This document shows, one piece after another, positions 22,750 through 30,969 of a DNA stretch of 37,161 nucleotides (position 1 is the first letter of the stretch; each line of letters opens with the position of its first letter). The stretch is from W0P33-017 sp963640395. GTDB lineage: Bacteria > Bacillota > Clostridia > Lachnospirales > Lachnospiraceae. The notes beneath the pieces are model-generated. The model searched no databases. It had not been told where the DNA came from and was given only the letters and a program-made list of their open reading frames with translations. Both the position numbers and the translations under genes were made by a program. The stretch spans positions 1-37,161 of the forward strand of contig CAVHZH010000012.1 in assembly GCA_963640395.1 (NCBI GenBank), written 5' to 3'.

Positions 22750-23282
22750 CCTCTCGCATCCAGATCAATCTGCAGCGGCTGTAAATACGGCACAAACAAG
22801 CCGCCTCCGCCCATCGAAAAGAAATACTCTTCCTTTAATTCCTCAAAACGGAAGCTTTTTCTGCCCCCCTGTTCCATCCGCTCCCAGAACATGAGCAAAT
22901 CACGGAATGGCAGGTAATAAAACACATCCCGTTTCGTATAGTGGATCAGGAAAAAAGCTACGCCCTGCTGGGCTTCAAACTGGCGCATAAATGCGACCTG
23001 ATGCTCATGTATATTCTGTAACGGAAACGTGTCGGTATGACATTCCTTCGCATCAAAGCACACCGGAATGCCCTGCACCGCCCCGATATAGTCTACGGTA
23101 CTTTTCTGGTCAAAATATGCCAGCGTAATATGTCTTGTCTTTTTATCAATATTGATCGGCGTGATCGGTGTCGGCACCTTCTGGATCATCGCAAGCGAAT
23201 GGGCGGCATACACCTCGTTCGTGCGGTTGACCAGTTCCTCGAGTGCAGATCCGCGCAGACCTCTGGAATTCCATGTAGCCAT
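22746..23282 (-). CDS. recU: Holliday junction resolvase RecU
   Basis: 178 residues. RecU cuts four-way junctions in recombination and chromosome segregation of Firmicutes. The family blocks are clear: GSALEELVNRTNEVY at the start, KVPTPITPIN, YFDQKSTVDYIG with the Asp of the metal site, VCFDAKECHTDTFPLQNIHEHQ with the DxK-type catalytic pair (FDAKE), and FFLIHYTKRDVFYYLP. It starts a few bases after an RluA-family gene whose last codons supply its GAGAGGA ribosome binding site, so translation is probably coupled. It is next to the his operon here rather than to a class A penicillin-binding protein gene as in Bacillus. Confidence 0.92.
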   Translation of the reverse strand: MATWNSRGLRGSALEELVNRTNEVYAAHSLAMIQKVPTPITPINIDKKTRHITLAYFDQKSTVDYIGAVQGIPVCFDAKECHTDTFPLQNIHEHQVAFMRQFEAQQGVAFFLIHYTKRDVFYYLPFRDLLMFWERMEQGGRKSFRFEELKEEYFFSMGGGGLFVPYLQPLQIDLDARG

Positions 23283-23288
23283 TGCACA

Positions 23289-24275
23289 TTATCCTCTCAA
23301 TGGTTCAGCAGCATGGCGCGCCCCGAGCCATGCCAACGCTGCCTCAAAATCCGCCGGCAGATCCGCAACCACCTCTCTGCCGTCAGAAAAACGCACGCGG
23401 TACGCATGCAGAAGCTGACGGTTGATCCCGGCTGCTTTTGCAAATAAACGGTTCTGCTCCGGTTCTCCGTATTTCGGATCTCCGATGATCGGATGTCCGA
23501 TCGATGCTAAATGCGCACGGATCTGATGCGAGCGCCCGGTGATCAGATGCACCTCTAACAATGTATAGTCACCGAACCGTTCGACCGGCTGATATTCCGT
23601 CTCTATATATTTGCGGTCCGGCGCACTGTTTTGAAAGACTGACACGGAATTTCCGTGCTCGTCCTTACGCAGATAGCCCTTTAACAGCTGCTTTTTGGGC
23701 AGATCGCCCTTGACGAGACAGCGGTAATATTTTTTCATGGAACGGCTCCTTAGCTCAGCGGACAGCCACTGTAATCCGCGCAGCGTCTTTCCCGCCAGCA
23801 GAATACCTGATGTATTACGATCCAAGCGGTTACAGACCGACGGACGGAACGTATGCAGTTCTGCCTCTGTCAGCGCCTTTGTCTCCAACAGATACGCGAT
23901 CAGGTGCTCATTCGCGGAAATATCGGATTCCTTTGCCTTCTGTGAGAGCATTCCCGCAGGCTTGTTCATGACAAGTATGTCACCATCCTCATAGACAACG
24001 GAAATCGCCGATTGCACCGGTATCCGCTTCAATTCCGCAATCGTATCCCCGCTGCTTTTTGAAAATTTTTCAAATGTATCATCAGACAGGAAGCATGTGA
24101 CCTCATCACCTACCGACAACTGCTCCGCGCCAGCCGCCTTTTTCTTATTTAGCACAATATTCTTTTTTCGCAGCATTTTATAGATAAAGCTGCCCGGCGC
24201 ATCCGGAAGGAGCTTGCGCAAATATTTGTCCAGCCGCTGGCCGGCTTCGTTCTCTTTGATCCTAAATGACTTCAT
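23289..24275 (-). CDS. RluA-family 23S rRNA pseudouridine synthase
   Basis: 328 residues. An N-terminal S4 RNA-binding domain (about 10-75, GQRLDKYLRKLLPDAPGSFIYKMLRKKNIVLN) precedes the catalytic domain with NKPAGMLSQ, then CNRLDRNTSGILL, whose Asp is the nucleophile, and GRSHQIRAHLASIGHPIIGDPKYG. It turns specific uridines in rRNA into pseudouridine. Architecture with S4 fits the RluC/RluD group; the exact target site cannot be read from sequence. The RBS is weak. The 3' end overlaps the translation start signal of recU. Confidence 0.93.
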   Translation of the reverse strand: MKSFRIKENEAGQRLDKYLRKLLPDAPGSFIYKMLRKKNIVLNKKKAAGAEQLSVGDEVTCFLSDDTFEKFSKSSGDTIAELKRIPVQSAISVVYEDGDILVMNKPAGMLSQKAKESDISANEHLIAYLLETKALTEAELHTFRPSVCNRLDRNTSGILLAGKTLRGLQWLSAELRSRSMKKYYRCLVKGDLPKKQLLKGYLRKDEHGNSVSVFQNSAPDRKYIETEYQPVERFGDYTLLEVHLITGRSHQIRAHLASIGHPIIGDPKYGEPEQNRLFAKAAGINRQLLHAYRVRFSDGREVVADLPADFEAALAWLGARHAAEPLRG

Positions 24276-24312
24276 ATCGTTTGCTGCTTTCTGTTACCCT
24301 GTTATTATTACC

Positions 24313-26265
24313 CTAATGTTTGTTCTTTTTGTGTACATTTCGGATTGTTTTCTTTTTGGTCTGGTTCTTTTTTTCAAAACCGTTCTTGGAAGAACCATTT
24401 TTCGACACATTGCGTCTGTCTCCACTGACCGGATGTCCGTCCTGCCCCTTGCGCTGTCTGATCACCCGCGGCCGGATCAGGCATTCCGGTTCAAAACCGA
24501 TCAGGTCGGTGCGTCCCGCACGCTCTAACGCTTCCTTTACCAGCTCATAGTTTTTCGGATTGCGGTACTGCATCAGCGCGCGCTGCATCGCCTTCTCATG
24601 CGGGTTCGTCGCTGTATAGACCGGTGTCATGTCGCGCGGATCGAGCCCCGTATAATACATACAGGTCGAGATCGTGGACGGAGTCGGATAAAAATCCTGC
24701 ACCTGCTCGGGCATATAATGAATATCCCTCAAATATTCTGCCAGCTCGATCGCCTCAGTCAGTGTTGCTCCCGGATGGGAGGACATCAGATACGGCACGA
24801 GATACTGCTTTTTCCCCAGCCGTTCATTCATCTGCGTGTAGCGCTTGACGAATGCTTTATATACCTCCGGTGCCGGTTTCCCGAGCTTGTCCAGCACCTT
24901 CCTTGAAATATGCTCCGGAGCGACCTTTAGCTGCCCGCTGACATGATATTCGCATAATTCCCGCAAAAACGCATCGCTTTTATCTGCAAGCACATAGTCA
25001 AACCGGATACCGGAACGGATAAATACCTTTTTCACACCCGGAATATCCCGCAGCTTACGCAGCAGACGGATGTAATCGGTATGGTCTGCGTGCAGATTTT
25101 TGCACGGCTGCGGAAACAGGCATTGCTTGTTCGGACAGACACCCTTTGTTAACTGTTTTTCACAGGACGGATGCCTGAAATTGGCGGTCGGTCCGCCGAC
25201 ATCGTGGATGTATCCCTTGAAATCCGGCTCATAGGTGAGCTGCTTTGCCTCCTCGACAATTGACGCATGGCTACGCGTCTGGATCGTGCGTCCCTGATGA
25301 AAGGTCAGTGCGCAGAAATTGCAGCCGCCGAAGCAGCCGCGGTTGCTGATCAGTGAAAACTTTACCTCACGGATCGCAGGAATGCCGCCCGCTGCCTCAT
25401 ACATCGGATGATAGGTGCGCATATACGGCAGCGCGTAGACGCGATCCATCTCCTCCTGTGTCAGGGGCTTTGACGGGCGGTTCTGAACGACAAACAGCTT
25501 CTCATCGTAGGTCTCATATAAAACCTTTGCCACAAAATGATCGGTATTGCAGTATTGGATATAAAAGCTGCGCGCGTATGTTTCTTTGGATGCGCGGATC
25601 TCCTCAAACGACGGCAATTCCAATGCCTGTGCCTGCTCTACCAGTTCGCGATTCCTTGTCTTGTACACCGTTCCGTCAATAAAAGTAATATCCCTGACAG
25701 CAATCCCACTGTTTAACGCATCTGCGATCTCTATGATACTGTGCTCCCCCATTCCATATGAGATCAGATCTGCGCCCGAATCTAAAAGAATCGAACGGCG
25801 GACCTTATTTGACCAGTAATCATAGTGTCCGAGCCTGCGGAGGCTCGCCTCGATCCCGCCGATGATCATCGGTGTGTGCTTATACGTTCTGCGGATCAGA
25901 TTGCCGTATACAACAACTGCATAATCCGGTCGTCTGCCCATCTCGCCGCCCGGCGTGTAGGCATCGGTCTCCCGGCGTTTTTTTGATACTGAATAATGGT
26001 TGACCATGGAATCCATATTGCCGCCGGATACTAAAAATCCAAGCCTCGGCTCACCGAAGGTCTGTATGCTCGCAGGATCCTTCCAGTCCGGCTGCGCGAT
26101 GATGGCTACCTTATATCCATGTGCCTCCAGCAGACGACTGATGATCGCCGGTCCAAACGACGGATGATCCACATAGGCATCTCCGATCACATATACAAAA
26201 TCCGGTCGTTCCCAGCCTCTTTTTTTGCAATCTTCGGTTGTCACAGGCAAAAAATCATGTATCAT
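24313..26265 (-). CDS. YgiQ-family radical SAM protein
   Basis: 650 residues. N-terminal extension conserved in the family (DFVYVIGDAYVDHPSFGPAIISRLLE, then GGNMDSMVNHYSVSKK), radical SAM core with SNRGCFGGCNFCALTFHQG, whose three Cys hold the 4Fe-4S cluster, followed by a Cys-rich segment CPNKQCLFPQPCKNLH, and a C-terminal YgiQ-type part with YYTGLDPRDMTPVYTATNPHEK. The last 45 residues are highly basic (KNGSSKNGFEKKNQTKKK) and probably disordered, perhaps RNA-binding. Function unknown. RBS AGAGGGA. Two small hairpins (CACTG/CAGTG and GGCAGC/GCTGCC) lie between it and the next gene upstream. Confidence 0.93.
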   Translation of the reverse strand: MIHDFLPVTTEDCKKRGWERPDFVYVIGDAYVDHPSFGPAIISRLLEAHGYKVAIIAQPDWKDPASIQTFGEPRLGFLVSGGNMDSMVNHYSVSKKRRETDAYTPGGEMGRRPDYAVVVYGNLIRRTYKHTPMIIGGIEASLRRLGHYDYWSNKVRRSILLDSGADLISYGMGEHSIIEIADALNSGIAVRDITFIDGTVYKTRNRELVEQAQALELPSFEEIRASKETYARSFYIQYCNTDHFVAKVLYETYDEKLFVVQNRPSKPLTQEEMDRVYALPYMRTYHPMYEAAGGIPAIREVKFSLISNRGCFGGCNFCALTFHQGRTIQTRSHASIVEEAKQLTYEPDFKGYIHDVGGPTANFRHPSCEKQLTKGVCPNKQCLFPQPCKNLHADHTDYIRLLRKLRDIPGVKKVFIRSGIRFDYVLADKSDAFLRELCEYHVSGQLKVAPEHISRKVLDKLGKPAPEVYKAFVKRYTQMNERLGKKQYLVPYLMSSHPGATLTEAIELAEYLRDIHYMPEQVQDFYPTPSTISTCMYYTGLDPRDMTPVYTATNPHEKAMQRALMQYRNPKNYELVKEALERAGRTDLIGFEPECLIRPRVIRQRKGQDGHPVSGDRRNVSKNGSSKNGFEKKNQTKKKTIRNVHKKNKH

Positions 26266-26342
26266 AAAAATCCCTCTTTAAGTGGCAGCTATCTGCTGCC
26301 TTTGACATATTATTTTACCACTGTTGCAGTGATTTTACAACC

Positions 26343-27062
26343 TTACCCTCTCTGCCGCAGGTAAGTGATCTCCTCCTCTGTCAGCGCCCGGTATCCGCCC
26401 GGCTGCAGGGATTCATCCAGCTTTAATGCGCCCATTGACAGGCGTTTTAATTCCAAGACCTGTTTTCCGACTGCCTCGAACATGCGCTTGATCTGGTGGA
26501 ATTTGCCCTCGTAGATCGTGATCTGGATCTGTGAGATCACATTGGATTTTAAAATTACAAGCTCCGCTGGTTTTGTCGGCTTTTTCTCACCGATATCGAT
26601 GCCTTGTGCAAACATCTTGACATCCTCCTTTGTGACGATGCCGTCGATGACTGCCTCGTAGGTTTTCGGTATATGTCTGGATGGGCTGAGCAGATCGTGT
26701 GCGAGTGCACCGTCGTTTGTGATAAGCAGCAGCCCTTCGGTATCGAGATCCAGCCTGCCAACCGGGAAAAGGTCGCCCCTTAGATGGTCGGTGATGTAGT
26801 CGAGCACAGTCGGATAACGATGATCCTCTGTCGCCGATACGCAGCCCTTTGGTTTGTTGAGCATAAAATATTCATATGCCGCATACTGAACCGGTTGGTG
26901 CTCCACCATGACCTGTGCCTGCACAGGATCGAGCTTCTGCTCCGGGCTCTTGCATGTTTCTCCGTCGAGCTGCACTTTGCCCGCACGGATCAGCTTTTTG
27001 ACTTCGCTGCGTGTGCCAAGCTGCATGTCTGCGAGGTATTTATCTAATCGAATCTGGGTCAT
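26343..27062 (-). CDS. RsuA-family pseudouridine synthase
   Basis: 239 residues. S4 domain (1-60, TQIRLDKYLADMQLGTRSEVKKLIRAGKV) then the RsuA/RluB/E/F catalytic domain with MLNKPKGCVSA, VGRLDLDTEGLLLITNDG (nucleophile Asp) and IYEGKFHQIKRMFEAVG. It modifies a uridine in rRNA, probably 16S by closest resemblance to RsuA, but this is not certain. I chose ATG 27062 with AAAGGAC upstream; an in-frame ATG at 27107 has no ribosome binding site. Upstream is about 355 bases of structured non-coding DNA. Confidence 0.93.
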   Translation of the reverse strand: MTQIRLDKYLADMQLGTRSEVKKLIRAGKVQLDGETCKSPEQKLDPVQAQVMVEHQPVQYAAYEYFMLNKPKGCVSATEDHRYPTVLDYITDHLRGDLFPVGRLDLDTEGLLLITNDGALAHDLLSPSRHIPKTYEAVIDGIVTKEDVKMFAQGIDIGEKKPTKPAELVILKSNVISQIQITIYEGKFHQIKRMFEAVGKQVLELKRLSMGALKLDESLQPGGYRALTEEEITYLRQRG

Positions 27063-27417
27063 GTTTGTGTCCTTTCTGTATCTAAAATTTTTGAGGTCGC
27101 AGCTCACGCAAGCATGTCTGAGTCAATGTTGCTGGCGGAAGGTGCGACAGTATCCCGTCGCCAGCAGCCATACGTTATGTTTTTGGTCATGCACGCACAT
27201 GTATCGCGCAGGCACGCTCCCGCTACTTGTCGGATACATGTGAACGCGCATTCCCTATCCACGTCATGAAGACTTCGTAAACGTAGCAGCGCGAGCAACT
27301 GTGCATCTGCAAATACGAAATACCGTGCTCACGTGCCTCAATACCACACTCGCAGTCAGCAGCCAATTCACAACATACCACTTGCGATATAGCTGCAACC
27401 TATATTTAATAAGCCCT
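27063..27417. other. Structured intergenic region without a gene
   Basis: About 355 bases. Inverted repeats: TGCTGGCG (27130-27137) with CGCCAGCA (27159-27166); CACATGTATC (27196-27205) with GATACATGTG (27233-27242), a perfect 10-bp stem; and a TTCGTA/TACGAA pair near 27273-27320. Two minus-strand ORFs of 64 and 83 codons overlap it but lack ribosome binding sites and have unlikely Cys/Arg-rich composition. It may be a degenerate mobile element or a non-coding RNA. Confidence 0.45.
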
Positions 27418-28098
27418 TTAATACGGCATCTCCACCGCCTCCAGCCCCTGCAGAAACGGATACGGATTGACCGCTGTCTCCTGCCCGTTTTCATCGTCAT
27501 AGTAGATACCGACATGCAGATGCACCGGAAAATTCCCGGTTGTTCCCTCGATATTGCTGTAGCCGCTGTCTCCCGCGAAACCGAGTAGCTGCCCGCTCAC
27601 AACCGGCATTCCCTCCCCTATCCCATCCGCATAATCATACAAATGTGCATAATAGTAATAGATCCCGCGGTTGCTGCGGATGCCGAGCCGGTAGCCGCCC
27701 TTTGGCAGCCAGCCTTTTTTCTCCACGACACCGTCTGTCATGGACAGCACCGGAAAAATGCCCCGTCTGTCCGGGGAGAGCATCAGATCCGTGCCCTCAT
27801 GTCCGCGCTTCCCGCCGAAGCTGCGTGCAGACATCCACGAATCCTCATAGGACACCGCATACTGCGGATGCAGCGTAGACTGTGGGATCGGAAATAGCTG
27901 CAGATCCGCCTGTATCGCAGCAGCAACCGCATCCGGAACTGCCGAATCTGCTGCCTGTGACGATGTCTGCCGGTCATCAGAGCCTTGCGCGGACTGCTGC
28001 GCCCGCTGCTCCTCCCATGCAAAAAGACGCTCCATGCCGATCATATCGAGCGACGCAAGCATCAGTGCCAGCACACACAGCAAACATATTTTTTTCAT
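27418..28098 (-). CDS. Secreted or membrane-anchored M23 (LytM) metallopeptidase
   Basis: 226 residues from ATG 28098. An N-terminal signal or anchor (MKKICLLCVLALMLASLDMIG) is followed by a Gln/Ser/Ala-rich stalk and an M23 domain (about 85-225). The zinc ligands are present: His and Asp in GHEGTDLM and the His-x-His HLHVGIYY; the catalytic-type AHLYDY is also seen. It cleaves or remodels peptidoglycan cross-bridges; with ylbJ next door a role in spore envelope morphogenesis is possible but unproven. The start is only 33 bases from the divergent ylbJ start. The ribosome binding site is weak (GGCAGGT); a longer form from 28143 is less likely. Confidence 0.87.
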   Translation of the reverse strand: MKKICLLCVLALMLASLDMIGMERLFAWEEQRAQQSAQGSDDRQTSSQAADSAVPDAVAAAIQADLQLFPIPQSTLHPQYAVSYEDSWMSARSFGGKRGHEGTDLMLSPDRRGIFPVLSMTDGVVEKKGWLPKGGYRLGIRSNRGIYYYYAHLYDYADGIGEGMPVVSGQLLGFAGDSGYSNIEGTTGNFPVHLHVGIYYDDENGQETAVNPYPFLQGLEAVEMPY

Positions 28099-28123
28099 AT
28101 TCCATACCTGCCTGTCATAACTT
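28095..28123 (+). promoter_or_regulatory. Possible sigma-E-type promoter of ylbJ
   Basis: TCATATT (28095-28101), 14 bases, CATAACTT (28116-28123), resembling the sporulation sigma-E pattern kmATAtt-14/15-CATACAnT with two mismatches in the -10. Initiation would fall 1-3 bases before the ylbJ ATG, giving a leaderless mRNA; this fits the absence of a ribosome binding site. In Bacillus, ylbJ is sigma-E-dependent. Confidence 0.3.
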
Positions 28124-28131
28124 TTAGTAAC

Positions 28132-29169
28132 ATGAAGAGACAATCAATTACCAGATATGTCACAAAAAAATATCTATTTTGTTATATGCTAGGCATGTTT
28201 TTGCTATTCCTGCTGAAAGAACCGCAGACCGCGATCAAATGCGCACGCTTCGGGCTTCTGCTGTGGGCAAAGCAACTGCTCCCCAGCCTGCTTCCGTTTC
28301 TGATCCTGACACAAATACTCATCCGTAGCAGCTATTTAGACCGGATCTGCGAAAGGCTGCATCTGCCACAGAGCTATTTTGTATTGTTTGCAGGAACGCT
28401 ATGCGGCTTTCCGATGGGCTGCAAGCTGGCGATGGATCTGTATGCGTACGGTCAGCTCTCAAAGGAGGATGCCTCCCTGCTGTCTGTCGTCGCCAATCAG
28501 ATGAGCCCCGCATTTGTGGGCGGATATATCTTATCCGAAACGCTCCGGCTGCCGCAGCTCATTCCGCTCACTTACGCCATCCTGTATGCCCCCGCACTCG
28601 CCTGCGGAGTCTGCATACTCGCATGGCGACACCGCAGGCGCCGCTTCGCGCCCGGCATGATTTCCGCCGCAGTGCGATCCTGCCCGGAGGGCTTTTTGTG
28701 TTATGGGAAATTCATCGAAATTTCCTATGACACAAAAAAATCGACATCAGAACTGCAAATGAATGTTGCAATCCTTGATGCCGGTATTATGAACAGTTTT
28801 GAAACGATGCTGAAGCTGGGCGGATACGTCATGCTGTTTGCCGTCCTGACAGGTATGTGCCGTCACTATCTGGCAGCCCTGCCAATCCTGTCTACTGCGG
28901 TTGCCGGACTGCTCGAGATCACAGGGGCTGTCAGCGTCCTGAACCAGACACTCCCCGATACATACCTCAAATATGTTGCGATCCTGAGTGCCACTGCATT
29001 TGGCGGCTGCTCCGGAATCGCCCAGACCGCCTCGCTCATCCATACGGGCAGACTCCCAGACGGTGGACTGTCGATCGGTGGATATATCCGCGGACGGCTG
29101 CTGCTCGCAGGTATCACAGCGCTGCTCGCTGCGCTCCTGTATCCGGCAGCCGTCACGAAAGCCCTCTGA
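28132..29169 (+). CDS. ylbJ: YlbJ-like sporulation integral membrane protein
   Basis: 345 residues, multi-spanning, with nucleoside-recognition (Gate) domains. Hydrophobic segments near 12-30, 47-65, 85-105, 125-150, 160-175, 225-245, 255-275, 290-300 and 320-340; signature FAGTLCGFPMGCKLAMDLY and NQMSPAFVGGYIL. In Bacillus YlbJ is needed for spore cortex formation. Start ATG 28132; no Shine-Dalgarno sequence is seen, so the start is tentative. The cytosolic loop around residues 188-203 (FLCYGKFIEISYDTKKS) is encoded by a palindromic repeat that looks inserted in frame. It is one of four plus-strand genes in the window. Confidence 0.83.
   Translation: MKRQSITRYVTKKYLFCYMLGMFLLFLLKEPQTAIKCARFGLLLWAKQLLPSLLPFLILTQILIRSSYLDRICERLHLPQSYFVLFAGTLCGFPMGCKLAMDLYAYGQLSKEDASLLSVVANQMSPAFVGGYILSETLRLPQLIPLTYAILYAPALACGVCILAWRHRRRRFAPGMISAAVRSCPEGFLCYGKFIEISYDTKKSTSELQMNVAILDAGIMNSFETMLKLGGYVMLFAVLTGMCRHYLAALPILSTAVAGLLEITGAVSVLNQTLPDTYLKYVAILSATAFGGCSGIAQTASLIHTGRLPDGGLSIGGYIRGRLLLAGITALLAALLYPAAVTKAL
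28693..28738. repeat. Palindromic repeat inside the ylbJ reading frame
   Basis: Arms of 20 bases (28693-28712 and 28719-28738), 18 of 20 complementary, T-rich at the base with core ATGGGAAATT/AATTTCCTAT. The shape is terminator-like but the reading frame passes through it. Related cores are at 5569-5599 and 29204-29227. Confidence 0.8.
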
Positions 29170-29200
29170 CCTGCATGTGAAACCGCATCCTTGTGAAGCA

Positions 29201-29230
29201 TTTGATATGATAGGATTTTCCCCTATCAAA
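29201..29230. terminator. Hairpin between convergent ylbJ and coiled-coil gene
   Basis: GATAGG (29209-29214) pairs with CCTATC (29222-29227), with a partly matching TTTGATAT/CAAA extension. It shares ATATGATAGGA with the palindrome at 5569-5599. It is a possible weak terminator for both genes. Confidence 0.4.
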
Positions 29231-29238
29231 CAAAAATG

Positions 29239-29859
29239 TTACGAATTCCCCTCGTTTTCCGCCTGTGAAGCAGCCTCCGGCGCGGGTGCTGCGGCGTCCT
29301 CCGCTGCCAGCTCCGGCTCTGTCTGCGGCATCAGCTCTGCACGGTTGGCAAGAACGACCTGTAAGGAGCTGTCCAGCCCTGCGATCAGATTGTCATAGCG
29401 CGCCTTTGAGCCCTCGATCGCACCATTTAATATAACCTCCAGATTACGCAGCAGCTCATCGGTATATGCGATCGCGCCCATCCGGATTTTGTTCGCATCG
29501 TTGGTTGCATTATCAAGGATCTCCTCTGCCTGCTTGGTGGCGATCATGACGACCTCATTCGCCTGCGCATAGGCCTGCTGCATGATCTGATGCTCACTCA
29601 CGAGCTCGGAATGTGTCACCTCTGCCTGTGCGATGATCGCGTCTGCCTTTGTCTGCGCATCGGCAAGGATCGCCTCCTTGTTGCTGATCATTTTCTGATA
29701 GCGCTTGATCTCCTCCGGTGTACGGAGACGAAGCTCTGTCAGTAACTCCTCGATCTGATCCTTGTTCACAATGATCTTATTGGAGGAAAATGCCTGCGGC
29801 TTGCAGTTATCTATGTACTGCTCCAATTCTTCGATTGTCTGCTCGATTTTACTACTCAT
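29239..29859 (-). CDS. Coiled-coil protein, ATPase subunit-like, unknown
   Basis: 206 residues. Mostly helical with heptad-like Ala/Glu/Lys patterns (about 50-170), resembling DivIVA- or V-type ATPase subunit H-like proteins often annotated simply as ATPase in this group; no P-loop is present, so that label should not be read as enzyme activity. The C-terminal 30 residues are Pro/Ala/Glu-rich (ELAAEDAAAPAPEAAS). I chose ATG 29859 with AAGGAGAA upstream; it overlaps the coaD stop by 8 bases (ATGAGTAG). A scaffold or cell-pole role is plausible only by resemblance to DivIVA. Confidence 0.75.
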   Translation of the reverse strand: MSSKIEQTIEELEQYIDNCKPQAFSSNKIIVNKDQIEELLTELRLRTPEEIKRYQKMISNKEAILADAQTKADAIIAQAEVTHSELVSEHQIMQQAYAQANEVVMIATKQAEEILDNATNDANKIRMGAIAYTDELLRNLEVILNGAIEGSKARYDNLIAGLDSSLQVVLANRAELMPQTEPELAAEDAAAPAPEAASQAENEGNS

Positions 29860-30352
29860 GTCGTTCTCCTTTTTCAATGCCATATTTCTGATAAATACGG
29901 TCAATCATCGTTTCCGGGACAAAATGTGAAATATCTCCGCCATAAGCCGCAAATTCCTTGACAATGGTAGAACTGAGATACGAATACTGCAGGCTGCTTG
30001 TCAGAAAAATCGTCTCGATCTCCTCATACTCCACATGATTTGTCTGTGCAATCTGAAGCTCATATTCAAAATCCGTCACTGCCCGCAGACCGCGGACGAT
30101 AATCGTCGCATGGATATCCCTTGCAAAATCCACAAGCAATCCGTCGAACGATACCACTTTTACGTTCGGCAGATCAGCGGTTAACTCTTCTAACATACTA
30201 ACACGTTCATGCACAGAAAACAACGAATTTTTTGCACTGTTGTTCAACACACCGACATATAATTCATCCACAATATTTGCAGATCTGCGGATAATGTCCA
30301 GGTGTCCGTTTGTCACCGGATCAAAGCTGCCCGGATAGATTGCTCTTGTCAT
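29852..30352 (-). CDS. coaD: Pantetheine-phosphate adenylyltransferase CoaD
   Basis: 166 residues, the usual length. Transfers AMP from ATP to 4'-phosphopantetheine, the penultimate step of coenzyme A synthesis. N-terminal YPGSFDPVTNGHLDIIRRS contains the TxGH nucleotide site, RGLRAVTDFEYELQ carries conserved contacts, and SYLSSTIVKEFAAYGGD is the second ATP motif. It begins 3 bases after the rsmD stop; the rsmD-coaD pair is common in Firmicutes. Its last codons provide the RBS of the coiled-coil gene. Confidence 0.97.
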   Translation of the reverse strand: MTRAIYPGSFDPVTNGHLDIIRRSANIVDELYVGVLNNSAKNSLFSVHERVSMLEELTADLPNVKVVSFDGLLVDFARDIHATIIVRGLRAVTDFEYELQIAQTNHVEYEEIETIFLTSSLQYSYLSSTIVKEFAAYGGDISHFVPETMIDRIYQKYGIEKGERHE

Positions 30353-30355
30353 CGT

Positions 30356-30943
30356 TTATCCCTCTTTGGTTTCCTGTGTTTCTTTTTGATTACTTTTCAG
30401 CGTAAGAAACACATGCTTATTTGTTTTATAGAGTTTTTCCCTTCGCAGCTCGTAACCCAACGCATCCACATAAGAAAAATCCGTGTGATCATCCGCCTCG
30501 ACAATGATCAGTGCGTCCTCCTTGACCACAGAAGATCCCGCCAGATAACCGAGGATCTCAGCCTCTAAGCCCTGACCATACGGCGGGTCGAGAAAGATCA
30601 GGTCAAACCGGTACTTCCCCTCCAACTGGCGCAGCGCGCTCATGCAATCCGTATTCATCAGTCTGCACTGGCTGCCCAGCTTTGTGAAATCAATATTATC
30701 CTGTATGACCTCACACGCCTTTTTATTCAGATCTACAAACACACAATAGGCACTGCCCCTGCTGACTGCCTCCAGACCGATCTGTCCGCTGCCGGCAAAC
30801 AGATCCAGAAAATAGGCTCCGTCCAGCTCCGGTGCGATCATATTAAATAATGTCTCCTTGATACGGTCGGTCGTCGGGCGTGTATCCCTGCCCGGCAGTG
30901 TGCGCAGCGGAAGCCGCCTTGCCTTTCCCGCAATAATTCTCAC
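30356..30943 (-). CDS. rsmD: 16S rRNA (guanine966-N2)-methyltransferase RsmD
   Basis: 195 residues. Rossmann methyltransferase: YFLDLFAGSGQIGLEAVSRGS binds S-adenosylmethionine and FLDPPYGQG is the catalytic DPPY motif of N2-guanine and N6-adenine enzymes. I place the start at GTG 30943: GGAGG lies 9 bases upstream and the protein then begins RIIAGKARRLPL as the family does; the ATG two codons earlier has the GGAGG only 3 bases away. It is followed directly by coaD. Confidence 0.95.
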   Translation of the reverse strand: MRIIAGKARRLPLRTLPGRDTRPTTDRIKETLFNMIAPELDGAYFLDLFAGSGQIGLEAVSRGSAYCVFVDLNKKACEVIQDNIDFTKLGSQCRLMNTDCMSALRQLEGKYRFDLIFLDPPYGQGLEAEILGYLAGSSVVKEDALIIVEADDHTDFSYVDALGYELRREKLYKTNKHVFLTLKSNQKETQETKEG

Positions 30944-30969
30944 GGTCATTCACCTCCATCCACTCATCG

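Noticed and set aside
27104..27298. Minus-strand open frame of 64 codons in the intergenic region
   Set aside because: No ribosome binding site and an unlikely Cys/Arg-rich product; the DNA is better explained by hairpins.
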